Part shown: positions 19,093 to 28,347 of the stretch, piece after piece
How positions within the stretch are numbered: position 1 is the first letter of the stretch
Layout of the letters: every line of letters begins with the position of its first letter
DNA from: Rugamonas fusca
GTDB taxonomy: Bacteria; Pseudomonadota; Gammaproteobacteria; Burkholderiales; Burkholderiaceae_D
Direction of reading: 5' to 3'
DNA length: 60,940 bases
NCBI RefSeq assembly: GCF_014042365.1
Contig: NZ_JACEZS010000031.1
Coordinates: forward strand, 1-60,940
Translations under genes and position numbers: made by a program
The notes under the pieces: model-generated
What the model saw: the letters and a program-made list of their open reading frames with translations, nothing else
Told to the model about the DNA's origin: nothing
Database searches by the model: none

Positions 19093-19746
19093 ATGACTTC
19101 CCCTCCGCCTCCCGCCGCCAGCGGCCACCGCCGCGCCATATGCGCCACCTGCTTGCGCGCGCAATCGGCCTGCATTTGCCGCTGGGTGGCTCCGGTCGAT
19201 AACGCTGTCGATGTCCTGATCCTGCAGCACCCGATGGAAGTGGCGAATGCCAAGGGCAGCGCGCGGCTGCTGCATCTGAGCCTGGCGCGCAGCCGGCTGG
19301 AAGTGGGGGAGACGTTCGCACCGGAGAGGTTGGCGCAGTGGTTGACGGCCGATCAACGCCGGCCTGTGCTGCTGTATCCGGAAACCGTGGACGCGGGCGG
19401 GCCGGCGATGGTGCCGGCCGCGCCGTTCGATCCAGCGTGGCGCGCGCAGCCGGATCGCTTGCGGCTCGTGGTGCTGGACGGCACCTGGCGCAAGAGCCGC
19501 AAGATGCTGTACCTGAACCCGGCCTTGCAAGCCTTGCCCCGCCTGCCGCTGCGCGACACGCCGCCCTCCCACTACCTGATCCGCAAGGCCCATTTGCCCG
19601 ATCAACTGTCGACGCTGGAGGCGAGCTGCTACGCGCTGCAGCAGCTGGAAGGCCGGCCCGCCGCGTTCGAACCGTTGATTGGCGCCTTCGATGGCTTCGT
19701 CGGCCAGCAGCAAGGCTACGTGCCTGGAGTGCGCGGACCGCTGTGA
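19093..19746 (+). CDS. DTW-domain tRNA-uridine aminocarboxypropyltransferase (TapT-like)
   Basis: A 217-residue protein with the DTW-family cysteine cluster at the N-terminus (ICATCLRAQSACIC), VLILQHPMEVANAKGSARLL, and the signature VVLDGTWRKSRKML, where DGTW is the D-x-T-W motif. Family members transfer the aminocarboxypropyl group of SAM to tRNA uridine, giving acp3U. ATG 19093 is chosen because upstream sequence is AT-rich and non-coding in appearance. It is convergent with the Hsp70 operon, 38 bases between stops. Confidence 0.88.
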   Translation: MTSPPPPAASGHRRAICATCLRAQSACICRWVAPVDNAVDVLILQHPMEVANAKGSARLLHLSLARSRLEVGETFAPERLAQWLTADQRRPVLLYPETVDAGGPAMVPAAPFDPAWRAQPDRLRLVVLDGTWRKSRKMLYLNPALQALPRLPLRDTPPSHYLIRKAHLPDQLSTLEASCYALQQLEGRPAAFEPLIGAFDGFVGQQQGYVPGVRGPL

Positions 19747-19784
19747 GGCGCCGGTAGCAGGCGCCAACACAGCACGCGGCGGGA

Positions 19785-22706
19785 TCACGCGATCAGCTTC
19801 AATCCCGGTGGCAGGGCGTCGCCGAGCAGGCGTTTCTCATCCGCCTGGTCCAGTTGCACCACCTCGCGCACCATGGCGCTCCAGTTGGCGGGCGCGCCCA
19901 CGGCCAACAGGCGGCGCAGGATCTCGGCCCGCAAGGTTTCGTCCACGTCGCGCGAACGGTCGCCCGTCATGCGCGCCAGGTGGGCGGCCGCGTAGCCGGC
20001 CGGCTCCACCTTCTTCCAGTCCAGCGCCAGGATCACGGCCAGCCATTGTTCCACCGTGGCCGTGGCCACCACGTCGTGCGCGCTGCCGTGGAAGGGCTGG
20101 CGCGCGCCCACGCGGCTCAGGCCCCACAGGTAGCGCGCCTGCGCCGCTTCCGCCTTGGCCGTCGCGTCGGCCCTGGCGCTGCTCGAGCGCGCGGCCGCGC
20201 CGCCTTTGCCAGCAGCTGTGCGCTGTAGCGCCGTTGTGGCCTGCTCGAGTTGCATCAGCATCCAGGCACCGATTTCAGCCTTGTAGTTGCCGGGGATACG
20301 TTCCAGCGAGGCGCCCAGGCGCAGCATGTCGTCATCGCTGCCATCGACCAGCGTGTGCGGGCGGCGGCCCCGTTCCTGTGCGTCGGCCTGTACGTTGAAG
20401 GCGAAATCGTCGAGGATGCGCAACTGGGCCGTGGCATCGAGGCCACCGGACACGCGCCGCCACATGGTCCACCATTCCGCGCACACCTGGCTGTCCTTGT
20501 GATGCTGGGCGCCGGTCTCGAACAGGGCCCATAACTGCTCGATGCGCCATTCATCGAGCGCGTAGCCGAAACCGGGGCGCAGGCAGTAGCCGCACAGGTT
20601 GAACCACACGCGCTCATGGTCGGCCGAACGGCGCCGGCCCTTGGCGCGGGCCAGCAGCGCGTCGAACAACTGGCGCAGCAGCGGCGTGGCCCACTTCTCA
20701 CGGCTGCCCAGCGCGTTTTCGAGCTGGGTGCGCAACTGGCGCACTTCCTTCAATTCGACCTGCTGCGCGCGGGCGCCGAAGATGCGGTCTATCTTTTCGA
20801 TGGCCGCGCCCACGCCCGGGTGCGTGGCGGCCGGCTGCGCCTCCGGCGCCGCGCTGGCGTCCGCGTTCGGCGCGCTCGCTTCGCGCAGCTGGAATTCCAG
20901 CAGCCAGCGTTGTGGCGGTTGAGCGTTGTCCGTGTCGGCGGCCACGCAATGTACTTCCAGCGTGCCCACTTCGCTCAGCGCCGTGGCCAGTTGCACGGGG
21001 ATTTCCTTGCGTGCCGCGCTGTCGCTGTCGCGCAGCACGGTGGCCATGGCCGGCAGGCGTACGTAGTCACCCTGGTTCAGGTCCACCATCTCGCCGGCCA
21101 GCGGCGCATTGCCCGATTGCGCCGTGGACGAGGCCAGGTGGAAGCGCACCGGGCGCCCCAGTCGCAATGCGAACGTGCGCTCGGACAGCAGCACTTCAGT
21201 TCCTTCGGCCGTCCCGCGCGGCAGGATGCAGATGGCGCGGCATGGCTTGTCGGCGCGCTGTTCTTCGTCCAGCACCAGGAAGTAGCTGCGCGGTGAACCG
21301 CCCGTGATGGCGGGTGCCGCGCCACGCCGGGCCAGCGCGTAGGCCACCCCGCCACGGGCCACGGCCACGTCGGGATTGTCGTTGTGGAGCACGCGCAGCG
21401 GCTGGCCGCGCCATTGCGCCAGCGTCGCTTGCAGGCGCCGTGCGAGCGCGTCGGCGCGGAACACGCCGCCGTTGAGCAGCAGCGTGTCCGGAATGGGGAG
21501 GGGCGCGTCTGCGGCCAGCCCCAATGCGGCGCTGGCGGCGCCCGCGTGCTGTTGCAGGAAGCTGGCCAGGTGGCGCGTGATGGCCGGGTCGCTGGCGTAG
21601 GGCAGGCCGAATTCGACGATGGCCGCCCGGCCGCGCCGCGCGCCGTCGTCCACCGCGCCCATGGGGAAGAAGCCATCGACCACCAGCCGCTCCACTTCCT
21701 CGCGCGTCAATTCCACGGAGCGGGTGCCGCCAATCAGGCGCGAGCCGGCGCCCAGCAGGGTGACGGTGACGCGTTCGGGCGCGTCGGCCGCCAGCAGTTG
21801 TTCCTTGGCGGCGCGGCAGCGTTCCGTCAGTTGGGCCAGGCGGCCGGCGGACAGGCGCGCGGCGCCAGCATCGCCGCCCGCCATGCGGCTTTCGGCCAGG
21901 TGGGCCAGCGCCAGGTCCATGTTGTCGCCACCGAGGATCAGGTGGTTGCCCACGCCAATGCGGCTCAGTTGCGGCACGCCGTCCGTCAGTTCCACCTTGA
22001 TCAGGCTGAAGTCCGTGGTGCCGCCGCCCACGTCGCACACCAGTACCAGCCGGGTATCGGCCAGTTCCTCGCCCAGCGTGGCGCGATGCCGGAACAGCCA
22101 GTCGTAGAAGGCCGCCTGCGGTTCCTCCAGCAGGCGCAGGCCGGGCAGGCCGGCCATGCGCGCCGCTGCCAGCGTCAGCGCGCGCGCGCCTTCGTCGAAC
22201 GAGGCGGGGATGGTCAGCACCAGCTGCTGCTGTTCCAGCGGCTGTTGCGGGAAGCGCGTATTCCACGCGGCGCGCAAGTGGGCCAGGTAGCTGGCGCTGG
22301 CCGCCACCGGCGACACGCGCGGCACGCCTTCTTCCGCCCCCCATGGCAGGATGGGCGCCATGCGGTCCACGCTGGGATGGGACAGCCAGCTCTTGGCACT
22401 GGCTACCAGCCTCCCCGGCACTTGCGCGCCCAGCACGCGGGCCAGCCGGCCCGTGACCACCTGCGCCAATCCGGCCACGTCGTCCTGCCGCCACGGCAGT
22501 TGCAGCTCGCCGTCAGCCAGTTCGCCGTCGGCCGGGTGGTAGCGCAGCGATGGCAGCAACGCGGCTGGCGCCACCTCGCCCGGCGCCACCAGTTGCTCGA
22601 TGTCGAACAGCCGGATCTGCGCCTTGTCGGGCGCCGCGCCAAGCTCGGAATAAGCCAGCACCGTGTTGGTGGTGCCCAGGTCGATGCTGACGAGGTAGTG
22701 GGCCAT
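19785..22706 (-). CDS. Long Hsp70-family protein with C-terminal DUF3731-like extension
   Basis: A 973-residue protein. The N-terminal ATPase domain has Hsp70 phosphate-1 (SIDLGTTNTVLAY), phosphate-2 (LVCDVGGGTTDFSL) and adenosine-type motifs (LLNGGVFRADALARRL), plus LTIPASFDEGAR and RLLEEPQAAFYDWL. After a beta-rich substrate-binding-like region (about 480-590) comes a 370-residue helical extension absent from DnaK (KWATPLLRQLFDALLARAKG, FNLCGYCLRPGFGYALDEWR, VSGGLDATAQLRILDDFAF), which I match to DUF3731. Function is unknown. It is the last gene of a three-gene operon, two bases after the shorter Hsp70. Confidence 0.87.
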   Translation of the reverse strand: MAHYLVSIDLGTTNTVLAYSELGAAPDKAQIRLFDIEQLVAPGEVAPAALLPSLRYHPADGELADGELQLPWRQDDVAGLAQVVTGRLARVLGAQVPGRLVASAKSWLSHPSVDRMAPILPWGAEEGVPRVSPVAASASYLAHLRAAWNTRFPQQPLEQQQLVLTIPASFDEGARALTLAAARMAGLPGLRLLEEPQAAFYDWLFRHRATLGEELADTRLVLVCDVGGGTTDFSLIKVELTDGVPQLSRIGVGNHLILGGDNMDLALAHLAESRMAGGDAGAARLSAGRLAQLTERCRAAKEQLLAADAPERVTVTLLGAGSRLIGGTRSVELTREEVERLVVDGFFPMGAVDDGARRGRAAIVEFGLPYASDPAITRHLASFLQQHAGAASAALGLAADAPLPIPDTLLLNGGVFRADALARRLQATLAQWRGQPLRVLHNDNPDVAVARGGVAYALARRGAAPAITGGSPRSYFLVLDEEQRADKPCRAICILPRGTAEGTEVLLSERTFALRLGRPVRFHLASSTAQSGNAPLAGEMVDLNQGDYVRLPAMATVLRDSDSAARKEIPVQLATALSEVGTLEVHCVAADTDNAQPPQRWLLEFQLREASAPNADASAAPEAQPAATHPGVGAAIEKIDRIFGARAQQVELKEVRQLRTQLENALGSREKWATPLLRQLFDALLARAKGRRRSADHERVWFNLCGYCLRPGFGYALDEWRIEQLWALFETGAQHHKDSQVCAEWWTMWRRVSGGLDATAQLRILDDFAFNVQADAQERGRRPHTLVDGSDDDMLRLGASLERIPGNYKAEIGAWMLMQLEQATTALQRTAAGKGGAAARSSSARADATAKAEAAQARYLWGLSRVGARQPFHGSAHDVVATATVEQWLAVILALDWKKVEPAGYAAAHLARMTGDRSRDVDETLRAEILRRLLAVGAPANWSAMVREVVQLDQADEKRLLGDALPPGLKLIA

Positions 22707-22708
22707 TG

Positions 22709-24562
22709 TCAGACAGCGGCTCCCGCGCGCACGTCGAACTCCACCTTCCAGCGCTGGCCGTCGTTGGCCACGGCCAGCAGTTCCAGCGTGCCCGATTCCG
22801 TGGCCAGCGCGTGCAGCTTGACCTGCACCACGTCACCGGCCTGGCGGCCTTCCGGCGACAGCGTGGCGGCGATCTCGTTCAGTTCCTGCAGTTCGTCCGG
22901 CAGCCAGCTGTCGAGCAGGTCGCCGATCTGGTCCTGGCGCCGCACGGACGAGCCGAAGAAGCGGAACTGCACCGGCTCGCCCACCACCAGGCCGAATTCC
23001 TGCGCCGGCAACTCCATTTCCGCGCCTTCCTCCATGCCGAACGGCGCCACGCACAGGGCCTGGATCGGCGGTTCCATGCCGGGGATGGCCGGCATGGCCG
23101 ATTCGATGGCCACGTAGTAGGAACGGGCCGTGCCGCCGCGAATGCGCACGCCGCTGCCGCGCCGCACGTAGCTGTAGTAGGCCGCGCCACGGGCCACGGC
23201 CAGGTCGAGATCGGCGCCGCCCAGCATGCGGGCCGGCTCCGCGCCTTCCAGGTACAGCCAGTCGTTGATGGTGGCCATCACGCGCTGGGCCAGCAGCTCG
23301 GACTTGAACACGCCGCCGTTGAACAGCACGGCTGTCGGATGCAGGAAGGTGGCGTCCGCGTTCTGGCGACCGGTATAGCCCTCCAGCTCCGCCGTGGCGC
23401 CCACCTGGCGCGCCAGGAAGGCGGCCAGGTGGCGCGTGATGCCGGCATCCTGCGCGTACGGCAGGCCAAGCTGGGTCAGGCCGGCACGGGTGCGCACGGC
23501 CGGGCGGGCCGACGCTTCCACGGACGGGAAGAAGCCGTCCAGGATGAAGGTGCTCACTTCCTCGCGCGTCAGTTCGGTGCGGATCGAGCCGCCGATCAGC
23601 TTGGAGCCGCGGCTGGGGACGACGATGGGCCAGGTGGCCGCCTCGGCGTCGGCCAGCAGTGCTTCCTTGGCGGCGCGGCAGCCATAGGTGAGCGCGCGCA
23701 TCTGCCAGGCGTCCAGTGTGGTGCCGTTGGCGGCCAGCTTGCGCGCCACCAGATGCGCCAGCGCCAGGTCCATATTGTCGCCACCCAGCAGAATATGGTC
23801 GCCCACGGCCACGCGGTGCGGTTCCAGCACGCCATCGCGTTCCAGCACGGCGATCAGCGAAAAGTCGCTGGTGCCGCCGCCCACGTCCACCACCAGGATC
23901 ACGTCGCCCGGCTTGACTTCCTTGCGCCAGTGGCCGGCGCTGCCCTGGATCCAGCTGTACAGGGCGGCCTGCGGTTCTTCCAGCAGCGTGAGCGCGTCGT
24001 AGCCGGCCGCGCGGGCCGCATCGGCCGTCAGTTCGCGCGCGCCCGGATCGAACGAGGCCGGAATGGTGACGGTGACGGCCTGCTGCGTGAACGGCGCGTC
24101 CGGATGGGCCGCGTCCCAGGCCGCGCGCAGGTGCGACAGGTAGCGGGTGGAGGCGTCCAGCGGCGACACGCGCGCCACTTCCTCGGGCGCGTCGTTGGGC
24201 AGGATTGGGCCACGGCGGTCCACGCCGGGGTGGCACAGCCAGCTCTTGGCGCTCGAGACGAGGCGGATCGGCGTGGTGGCGCCACGGCTGCGGGCCAGCT
24301 CGCCCACCACGGCGCTCTGTTCGGCGCCGCTCTGGGCCCATGGCAGGCTCAGCTCGCCGGGCGCCAGTTCGTCCGCGTGCGGCAGGTACAGGAACGAAGG
24401 CAGCAGCGGCAGTTCTTCCACCGTGCCGGGCGCCGTCAACTGGGGGATGGCCAGCACGCCGTGGCTGGTTTGTTCGCCGTCGCTGGCGGCCAGGTCCACG
24501 TAGGACAGGGCGCTATGGGTGGTGCCCAGGTCGATGCCGATGGCGTAGCGTGGTTCGCTCAT
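22709..24562 (-). CDS. Short Hsp70-family protein
   Basis: A 617-residue Hsp70 relative that is not DnaK or HscA (a true HscA lies at 50.4 kb). Motifs: GIDLGTTHSALSYVDLAAS, TIPASFDPGARELTADAARA, LLEEPQAALYSWI, ILVVDVGGGTSDFSLI, LFNGGVFKSELLAQRV. The C-terminal 130 residues are beta-rich and resemble a substrate-binding domain without the helical lid. It resembles the first half of its 973-residue neighbour closely enough to suggest an old duplication. The start overlaps the stop of the DUF2760 gene (ATGA). Confidence 0.87.
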   Translation of the reverse strand: MSEPRYAIGIDLGTTHSALSYVDLAASDGEQTSHGVLAIPQLTAPGTVEELPLLPSFLYLPHADELAPGELSLPWAQSGAEQSAVVGELARSRGATTPIRLVSSAKSWLCHPGVDRRGPILPNDAPEEVARVSPLDASTRYLSHLRAAWDAAHPDAPFTQQAVTVTIPASFDPGARELTADAARAAGYDALTLLEEPQAALYSWIQGSAGHWRKEVKPGDVILVVDVGGGTSDFSLIAVLERDGVLEPHRVAVGDHILLGGDNMDLALAHLVARKLAANGTTLDAWQMRALTYGCRAAKEALLADAEAATWPIVVPSRGSKLIGGSIRTELTREEVSTFILDGFFPSVEASARPAVRTRAGLTQLGLPYAQDAGITRHLAAFLARQVGATAELEGYTGRQNADATFLHPTAVLFNGGVFKSELLAQRVMATINDWLYLEGAEPARMLGGADLDLAVARGAAYYSYVRRGSGVRIRGGTARSYYVAIESAMPAIPGMEPPIQALCVAPFGMEEGAEMELPAQEFGLVVGEPVQFRFFGSSVRRQDQIGDLLDSWLPDELQELNEIAATLSPEGRQAGDVVQVKLHALATESGTLELLAVANDGQRWKVEFDVRAGAAV

Positions 24563-25125
24563 AATTCCACCTCCGCCGGGGCCAGTACGCTGGCGTCGTG
24601 GGCTTCGGCCAGTTTCGGCAGCAGCACGTTGGTGGCGCGCCAGCCGCGATGGCTCAGCGTGCCGCGGAACGGCGCCTTGCCGACCACGTTGCCTGTCAGG
24701 CGCACAGCGCCCGCGTCGAAGCCTTCTTCCAGCACCACGCGGCTGCCTTCGGCTTCGTCGCGCACGGGTTCAATGTGGAAGTGCTCGCGCAGCACCTTGC
24801 CGCAGCCTTCATGCACCACGCGCGCGGCGGCGCCGATGTCGGCGTCGGAATAGGCGCTCAGGTTTTCCTGGGTGAAGTCGATCAGGCGCGCTTCCCGTTG
24901 CAGCAGGCTCAGCAACTGCAGGGCGGCGTTGGGCGTGGCCACGCGCAGTGGCGCCGGCGCGGGCGCGGGGGCCGCCACGGGGGCCGGCGGATAGCTGGCG
25001 GCGTCGTTCATGCGTTGCAGGCGGCTGGCGTAATCGGGGTCCGACAGCGTGTTGATGAAGGCGCTGAAAGCCAGCGGCAACCGGTTCCAGAACGACAATG
25101 CTTTGGCAGGTGTAGGTTGGGTCAT
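24559..25125 (-). CDS. DUF2760 domain-containing protein
   Basis: A 188-residue protein, start taken at ATG 25125 (MTQPTPAKALSFWNRLPLAF) with GCGAG six bases upstream; ATG 25149 is an alternative. After an Ala/Pro linker the conserved DUF2760 domain follows: LLSLLQREARLIDFTQENLS, YSDADIGAAARVVHEGCGKV, and the C-terminal GTLSHRGWRATNVLLPKL. The family has no known activity and is usually found next to two Hsp70 genes, as here. A role as cofactor or adaptor of those Hsp70s is inference from the coupled operon. Confidence 0.85.
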   Translation of the reverse strand: MTQPTPAKALSFWNRLPLAFSAFINTLSDPDYASRLQRMNDAASYPPAPVAAPAPAPAPLRVATPNAALQLLSLLQREARLIDFTQENLSAYSDADIGAAARVVHEGCGKVLREHFHIEPVRDEAEGSRVVLEEGFDAGAVRLTGNVVGKAPFRGTLSHRGWRATNVLLPKLAEAHDASVLAPAEVEL

Positions 25126-25354
25126 GGGGAACTCGCGTAAGGTAATCATCGGGGGCGCCACCCTGCACGGGGCGGCGTCCTGATACGTTGTTGGGTGGGG
25201 CAGGGGCGCGACAGGCCCGCCGGCGCGGCAATCAGCGCGCGCGGCGCGGGGATGACATCTCCCCAATTTTGTTCGCATGATACCAGCTTGCGCGCCCGAA
25301 CTGCAGGGGCGGCGATCAAATCCGGCTTGCCATTGCCGTCGCATGTGCCTAGAA
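25126..25354. promoter_or_regulatory. Divergent region between DUF2760-Hsp70 operon and radical SAM gene
   Basis: Bases before the LexA box hold an inverted repeat GGGGA-N7-TCCCC at 25248-25264, of unknown role, and a TATCAT hexamer on the minus strand at about 25275-25280 that may be the -10 box of the DUF2760 operon. No heat-shock sigma-32 promoter or CIRCE element was seen. Confidence 0.35.
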
Positions 25355-25374
25355 TACTGTTTAAATATACAGTA
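25355..25374 (+). promoter_or_regulatory. LexA (SOS) box
   Basis: TACTGTTTAAATATACAGTA is a perfect palindromic match to the CTGT-N8-ACAG LexA operator used by beta- and gammaproteobacteria, with the AT-rich centre and outer TA/TA. It lies 15 bases upstream of the ATG of the radical SAM gene, where LexA would block its promoter or leader. DNA damage should therefore induce that gene. Confidence 0.88.
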
Positions 25375-25389
25375 TTAGCCAGGTGCGCC

Positions 25390-26547
25390 ATGTCTGACGG
25401 GGAAGAACAGTTCGAGCAAACCATGCTGCCGCCCCGGCCGTTGCAGGCCACCAAGGGGCGCGGCGCCATCAGCAATCTACAGGGACGTTTCGAGCGCGAT
25501 GCGCGCGAGGCGTTCGACGATGGCTGGGAGCATGAGGAAGAGCAGACCCGTGGCTGGAAGACGCAGGTGACGCATGAGCAGGCCCGCAGCATCCTGAGCC
25601 GCAACGCCTCTCCCGATATTCCGTTCAACGTGTCGCTCAATCCGTATCGGGGCTGCGAACATGGCTGTATCTATTGCTATGCGCGGCCCACGCACAGCTA
25701 CCAGGGCCTGTCGCCGGGGCTGGATTTCGAGAGCAAGCTATTCGCCAAGGTCAACGCGCCCGAGTTGTTGCGGCGCGAACTGGCCAAGGCTTCCTACGTA
25801 CCCGAGTCGATCGCGCTGGGCGTCAACACGGATGCCTACCAGCCTTGCGAGCGCGAGCTGCGCATCACGCGCCGCGTGCTGGAAGTGCTGCAAGAGTGCG
25901 AACATCCGGTCGGCCTGATCACCAAGTCGGCCCTGATCGAACGCGATATCGACATCCTGGCCCCGATGGCGGCCCGGCAGCAGGCGGCCGTGGCCGTCAC
26001 CATCACCACGCTGGACCCGGCCATCGCGCGCTCGCTGGAGCCGCGCGCGGCCGCGCCCGCGCGCCGGCTGCGCACCATCCGCACGCTGGCCGAGGCCGGC
26101 ATCCCGGTGGGGGTGAGCATTTCGCCCATCATCCCGTTCATCACGGAACCGGAGATCGAGCGCTTGCTGGAAGCCGTGCGCGAGGCGGGCGCCTCGTCCG
26201 CCCATTACGTCGTGCTGCGCCTGCCGTGGGAAGTCAATCCCCTGTTCCAGCAATGGCTGCAGGCGCACTTTCCTGAGCGGGCCCAGCGCGTGATGAACCG
26301 GGTGCGGGAAATGCGCGGCGGCAAAGATTATGACGGCGATTTCTCCACGCGCATGAAAGGCGAGGGCGTGTGGGCGGAACTGATACGGCAGCGTTTCCAG
26401 ATCGCCGCCGCACGCTTGGGCTTGTCCGGCCACAGCGGCCGTTTCCAGCAACTCGACGCGAGTCAGTTCCGTCGCCCGCTCGTGATTCCCCCGCTGGGTG
26501 CGCGGGCCAGGGGGGACGGCGCAGGGCAACTGGATCTGTTCGGCTGA
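25390..26547 (+). CDS. PA0069-family radical SAM protein (SPL-like), LexA-controlled
   Basis: A 385-residue protein starting at ATG 25390. The radical SAM cluster motif is C89-x3-C93-x2-C96 (GCEHGCIYCYARPTHSYQGL), followed by VNTDAYQPCERELRITRRVL, VGLITKSALIERD, and GVSISPIIPFI. This is the PA0069 subgroup, related to spore photoproduct lyase but found in non-spore-formers, with unknown substrate. The LexA box supports a DNA-repair role. I recall that PA0069 belongs to the LexA regulon of Pseudomonas aeruginosa, which agrees. It is convergent with the chemoreceptor gene. Confidence 0.9.
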   Translation: MSDGEEQFEQTMLPPRPLQATKGRGAISNLQGRFERDAREAFDDGWEHEEEQTRGWKTQVTHEQARSILSRNASPDIPFNVSLNPYRGCEHGCIYCYARPTHSYQGLSPGLDFESKLFAKVNAPELLRRELAKASYVPESIALGVNTDAYQPCERELRITRRVLEVLQECEHPVGLITKSALIERDIDILAPMAARQQAAVAVTITTLDPAIARSLEPRAAAPARRLRTIRTLAEAGIPVGVSISPIIPFITEPEIERLLEAVREAGASSAHYVVLRLPWEVNPLFQQWLQAHFPERAQRVMNRVREMRGGKDYDGDFSTRMKGEGVWAELIRQRFQIAAARLGLSGHSGRFQQLDASQFRRPLVIPPLGARARGDGAGQLDLFG

Positions 26548-26583
26548 CGGTCCACGGAGCAGGGACACGCCATGAGCATCACG

Positions 26584-28347
26584 CTAGAACGGCTCCCATT
26601 CGTCCGTGCCGGATTTGGCGCGCGATGCTGGCGTGGCGCTGTCGCTGCCGGCCGCTGCTTGTTGTTGCGCGCGGGGTTTGGCCGACGACAAAGGGATGAC
26701 GTCATGCCGTGTGGCCCTGGCGTCGCGCCCGATCGGGCCGGCCGGGGCGTGCGTGGTGGCGTTTGCGCGTGCGTCGCCAGCCAGGCCATGTTCGAGCTGG
26801 AAGGTGGCCACGGCCTGCACCAGTTCCTGGGCCTCGCTGCGCATGCTGGCGGCGGCGGCCGCCATCTGTTCCACCAGGGCCGCGTTCTGCTGGGTCGCCT
26901 CGTCCATCTGCGTGACCGCTTCCGTCACCTGGGATACGCCGGTGGCCTGCTCGCGGCTGGCCGCGCTGATCTCGGCGACGATCCCGGTCACGTGGGCGAT
27001 GGCCTCGACCACCGCGTCCATCGTCCGGCCCGCCTTATCCACCAGCACCGCGCCATGTTCGACCCGCGCCACGCTGTCGCCGATGAGGGCCTTGATTTCC
27101 CGCGCCGCTTCCGCGCTGCGGCCGGCCAGCGCCCGCACTTCCGTCGCCACCACGGCGAAGCCCCGGCCCTGTTCGCCGGCGCGGGCCGCCTCCACGGCAG
27201 CGTTCAAGGCCAGGATGTTGGTCTGGAACGCGATGCCGTCAATCACGGCGATGATGTCGCTGATCTTGTGGCTGGCGTCGTCGATGTCCTTCATGGTCTG
27301 GATCACCTGGCCGACTACTTCGCCGCCCTCGCGCGCGACCGTGCTGGCGTTGACGGCCAGCTCGCTGGCCTGGCGGGCGCTGTCGGCGTTTTGCGCCACG
27401 GTGGAGGACAGTTGCTCCATCGACGCCGCCGTTTCTTCCAGCGCGCTGGCCTGGGCCTCGGTGCGGCCCGACAAGTCCATATTGCCCTGCGCGATCTCCG
27501 CGCTGGCCGTGGCCACGCTGTCGGAACTGTGGCGTACACTGCTGACCAGCTTGGCGAGGCTGTCGCGCATGGCGGCCATGGCCGCCAGCAGGCTGTGCTG
27601 GTCGCCGGGGCGCCGGTGTACCTCGACGGCCAGGTTGCCGGCCGCGATTTCACGGGCCACATTGGCCGCGTAGGCCGGTTCGCCACCCAGTTCGCGCGTC
27701 AGCGCGCGCGTGATGCGATAGGCGGCCAGTGCGCCCAGTATGGCGCCCAGCACGGTGGCCAGCAACATGGCCGTGCCGGCGCGGCTGACCGTGGACTGGG
27801 TGTCTGCCGCGCTGAGTCGCATGCTCTCGCGCTGGTAGTTCATCATCTCGTCCAGCGCCTTGAAGAAGGTGCTCTGCAAGGGCCGGACCTCGTTGAGCAG
27901 CGTGTCCCTGGCTTCGTCGTTACGGTTGTCCAGGCCCAGCGCAATGGCCTTGTCGAGTGTTTTCAGGTACGGCACGCGCGCATCGACCACGCGCTGCAAC
28001 AGCAGCTTGCCCTGGTCGGGCGCACTGTCACCGCCAAGCTTGTGCAAGGTGGCGCCGATGGCGTCACGGGCGCCATTGATCCTGCTTACTTCCTCCTGCA
28101 TGGCGTTGCGGTCCGACAGCAGCACGACATTGCGCACGGCGCGCGCCACCAGGTTGACGTTGTCCTGCACTTCATTGAGCTGGTCGTACTTGACCATGCG
28201 GTCATTGACCAGCAGGTGCATTTCGGTGCCGACATTGCCCAGCTGCGCGTGGCCGTAGCCGGCCACCGCCATACCCACCATGATGATCAGGCCAAAGCCC
28301 GCCGCCAGCCGCGTGGCCACGCTTCCGTTGCGAAAATCCATGCTCAT
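26584..28347 (-). CDS. Methyl-accepting chemotaxis protein with CheR/CheB tether-like tail
   Basis: A 587-residue receptor: N-terminal membrane helix (about 11-31), a periplasmic four-helix-bundle ligand domain (about 35-190), a second helix (AMLLATVLGAILGALAAYRI), a HAMP domain with ELGGEPAYAANVAREIAAGN, and a signalling domain with the invariant hairpin tip (IDGIAFQTNILALNAAVEAA). After a flexible 70-residue linker the protein ends DEWEPF, fitting the x-W-x-x-F pentapeptide that recruits CheR and CheB. The ligand cannot be inferred. It appears to be a stand-alone gene. Confidence 0.92.
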   Translation of the reverse strand: MSMDFRNGSVATRLAAGFGLIIMVGMAVAGYGHAQLGNVGTEMHLLVNDRMVKYDQLNEVQDNVNLVARAVRNVVLLSDRNAMQEEVSRINGARDAIGATLHKLGGDSAPDQGKLLLQRVVDARVPYLKTLDKAIALGLDNRNDEARDTLLNEVRPLQSTFFKALDEMMNYQRESMRLSAADTQSTVSRAGTAMLLATVLGAILGALAAYRITRALTRELGGEPAYAANVAREIAAGNLAVEVHRRPGDQHSLLAAMAAMRDSLAKLVSSVRHSSDSVATASAEIAQGNMDLSGRTEAQASALEETAASMEQLSSTVAQNADSARQASELAVNASTVAREGGEVVGQVIQTMKDIDDASHKISDIIAVIDGIAFQTNILALNAAVEAARAGEQGRGFAVVATEVRALAGRSAEAAREIKALIGDSVARVEHGAVLVDKAGRTMDAVVEAIAHVTGIVAEISAASREQATGVSQVTEAVTQMDEATQQNAALVEQMAAAAASMRSEAQELVQAVATFQLEHGLAGDARANATTHAPAGPIGRDARATRHDVIPLSSAKPRAQQQAAAGSDSATPASRAKSGTDEWEPF

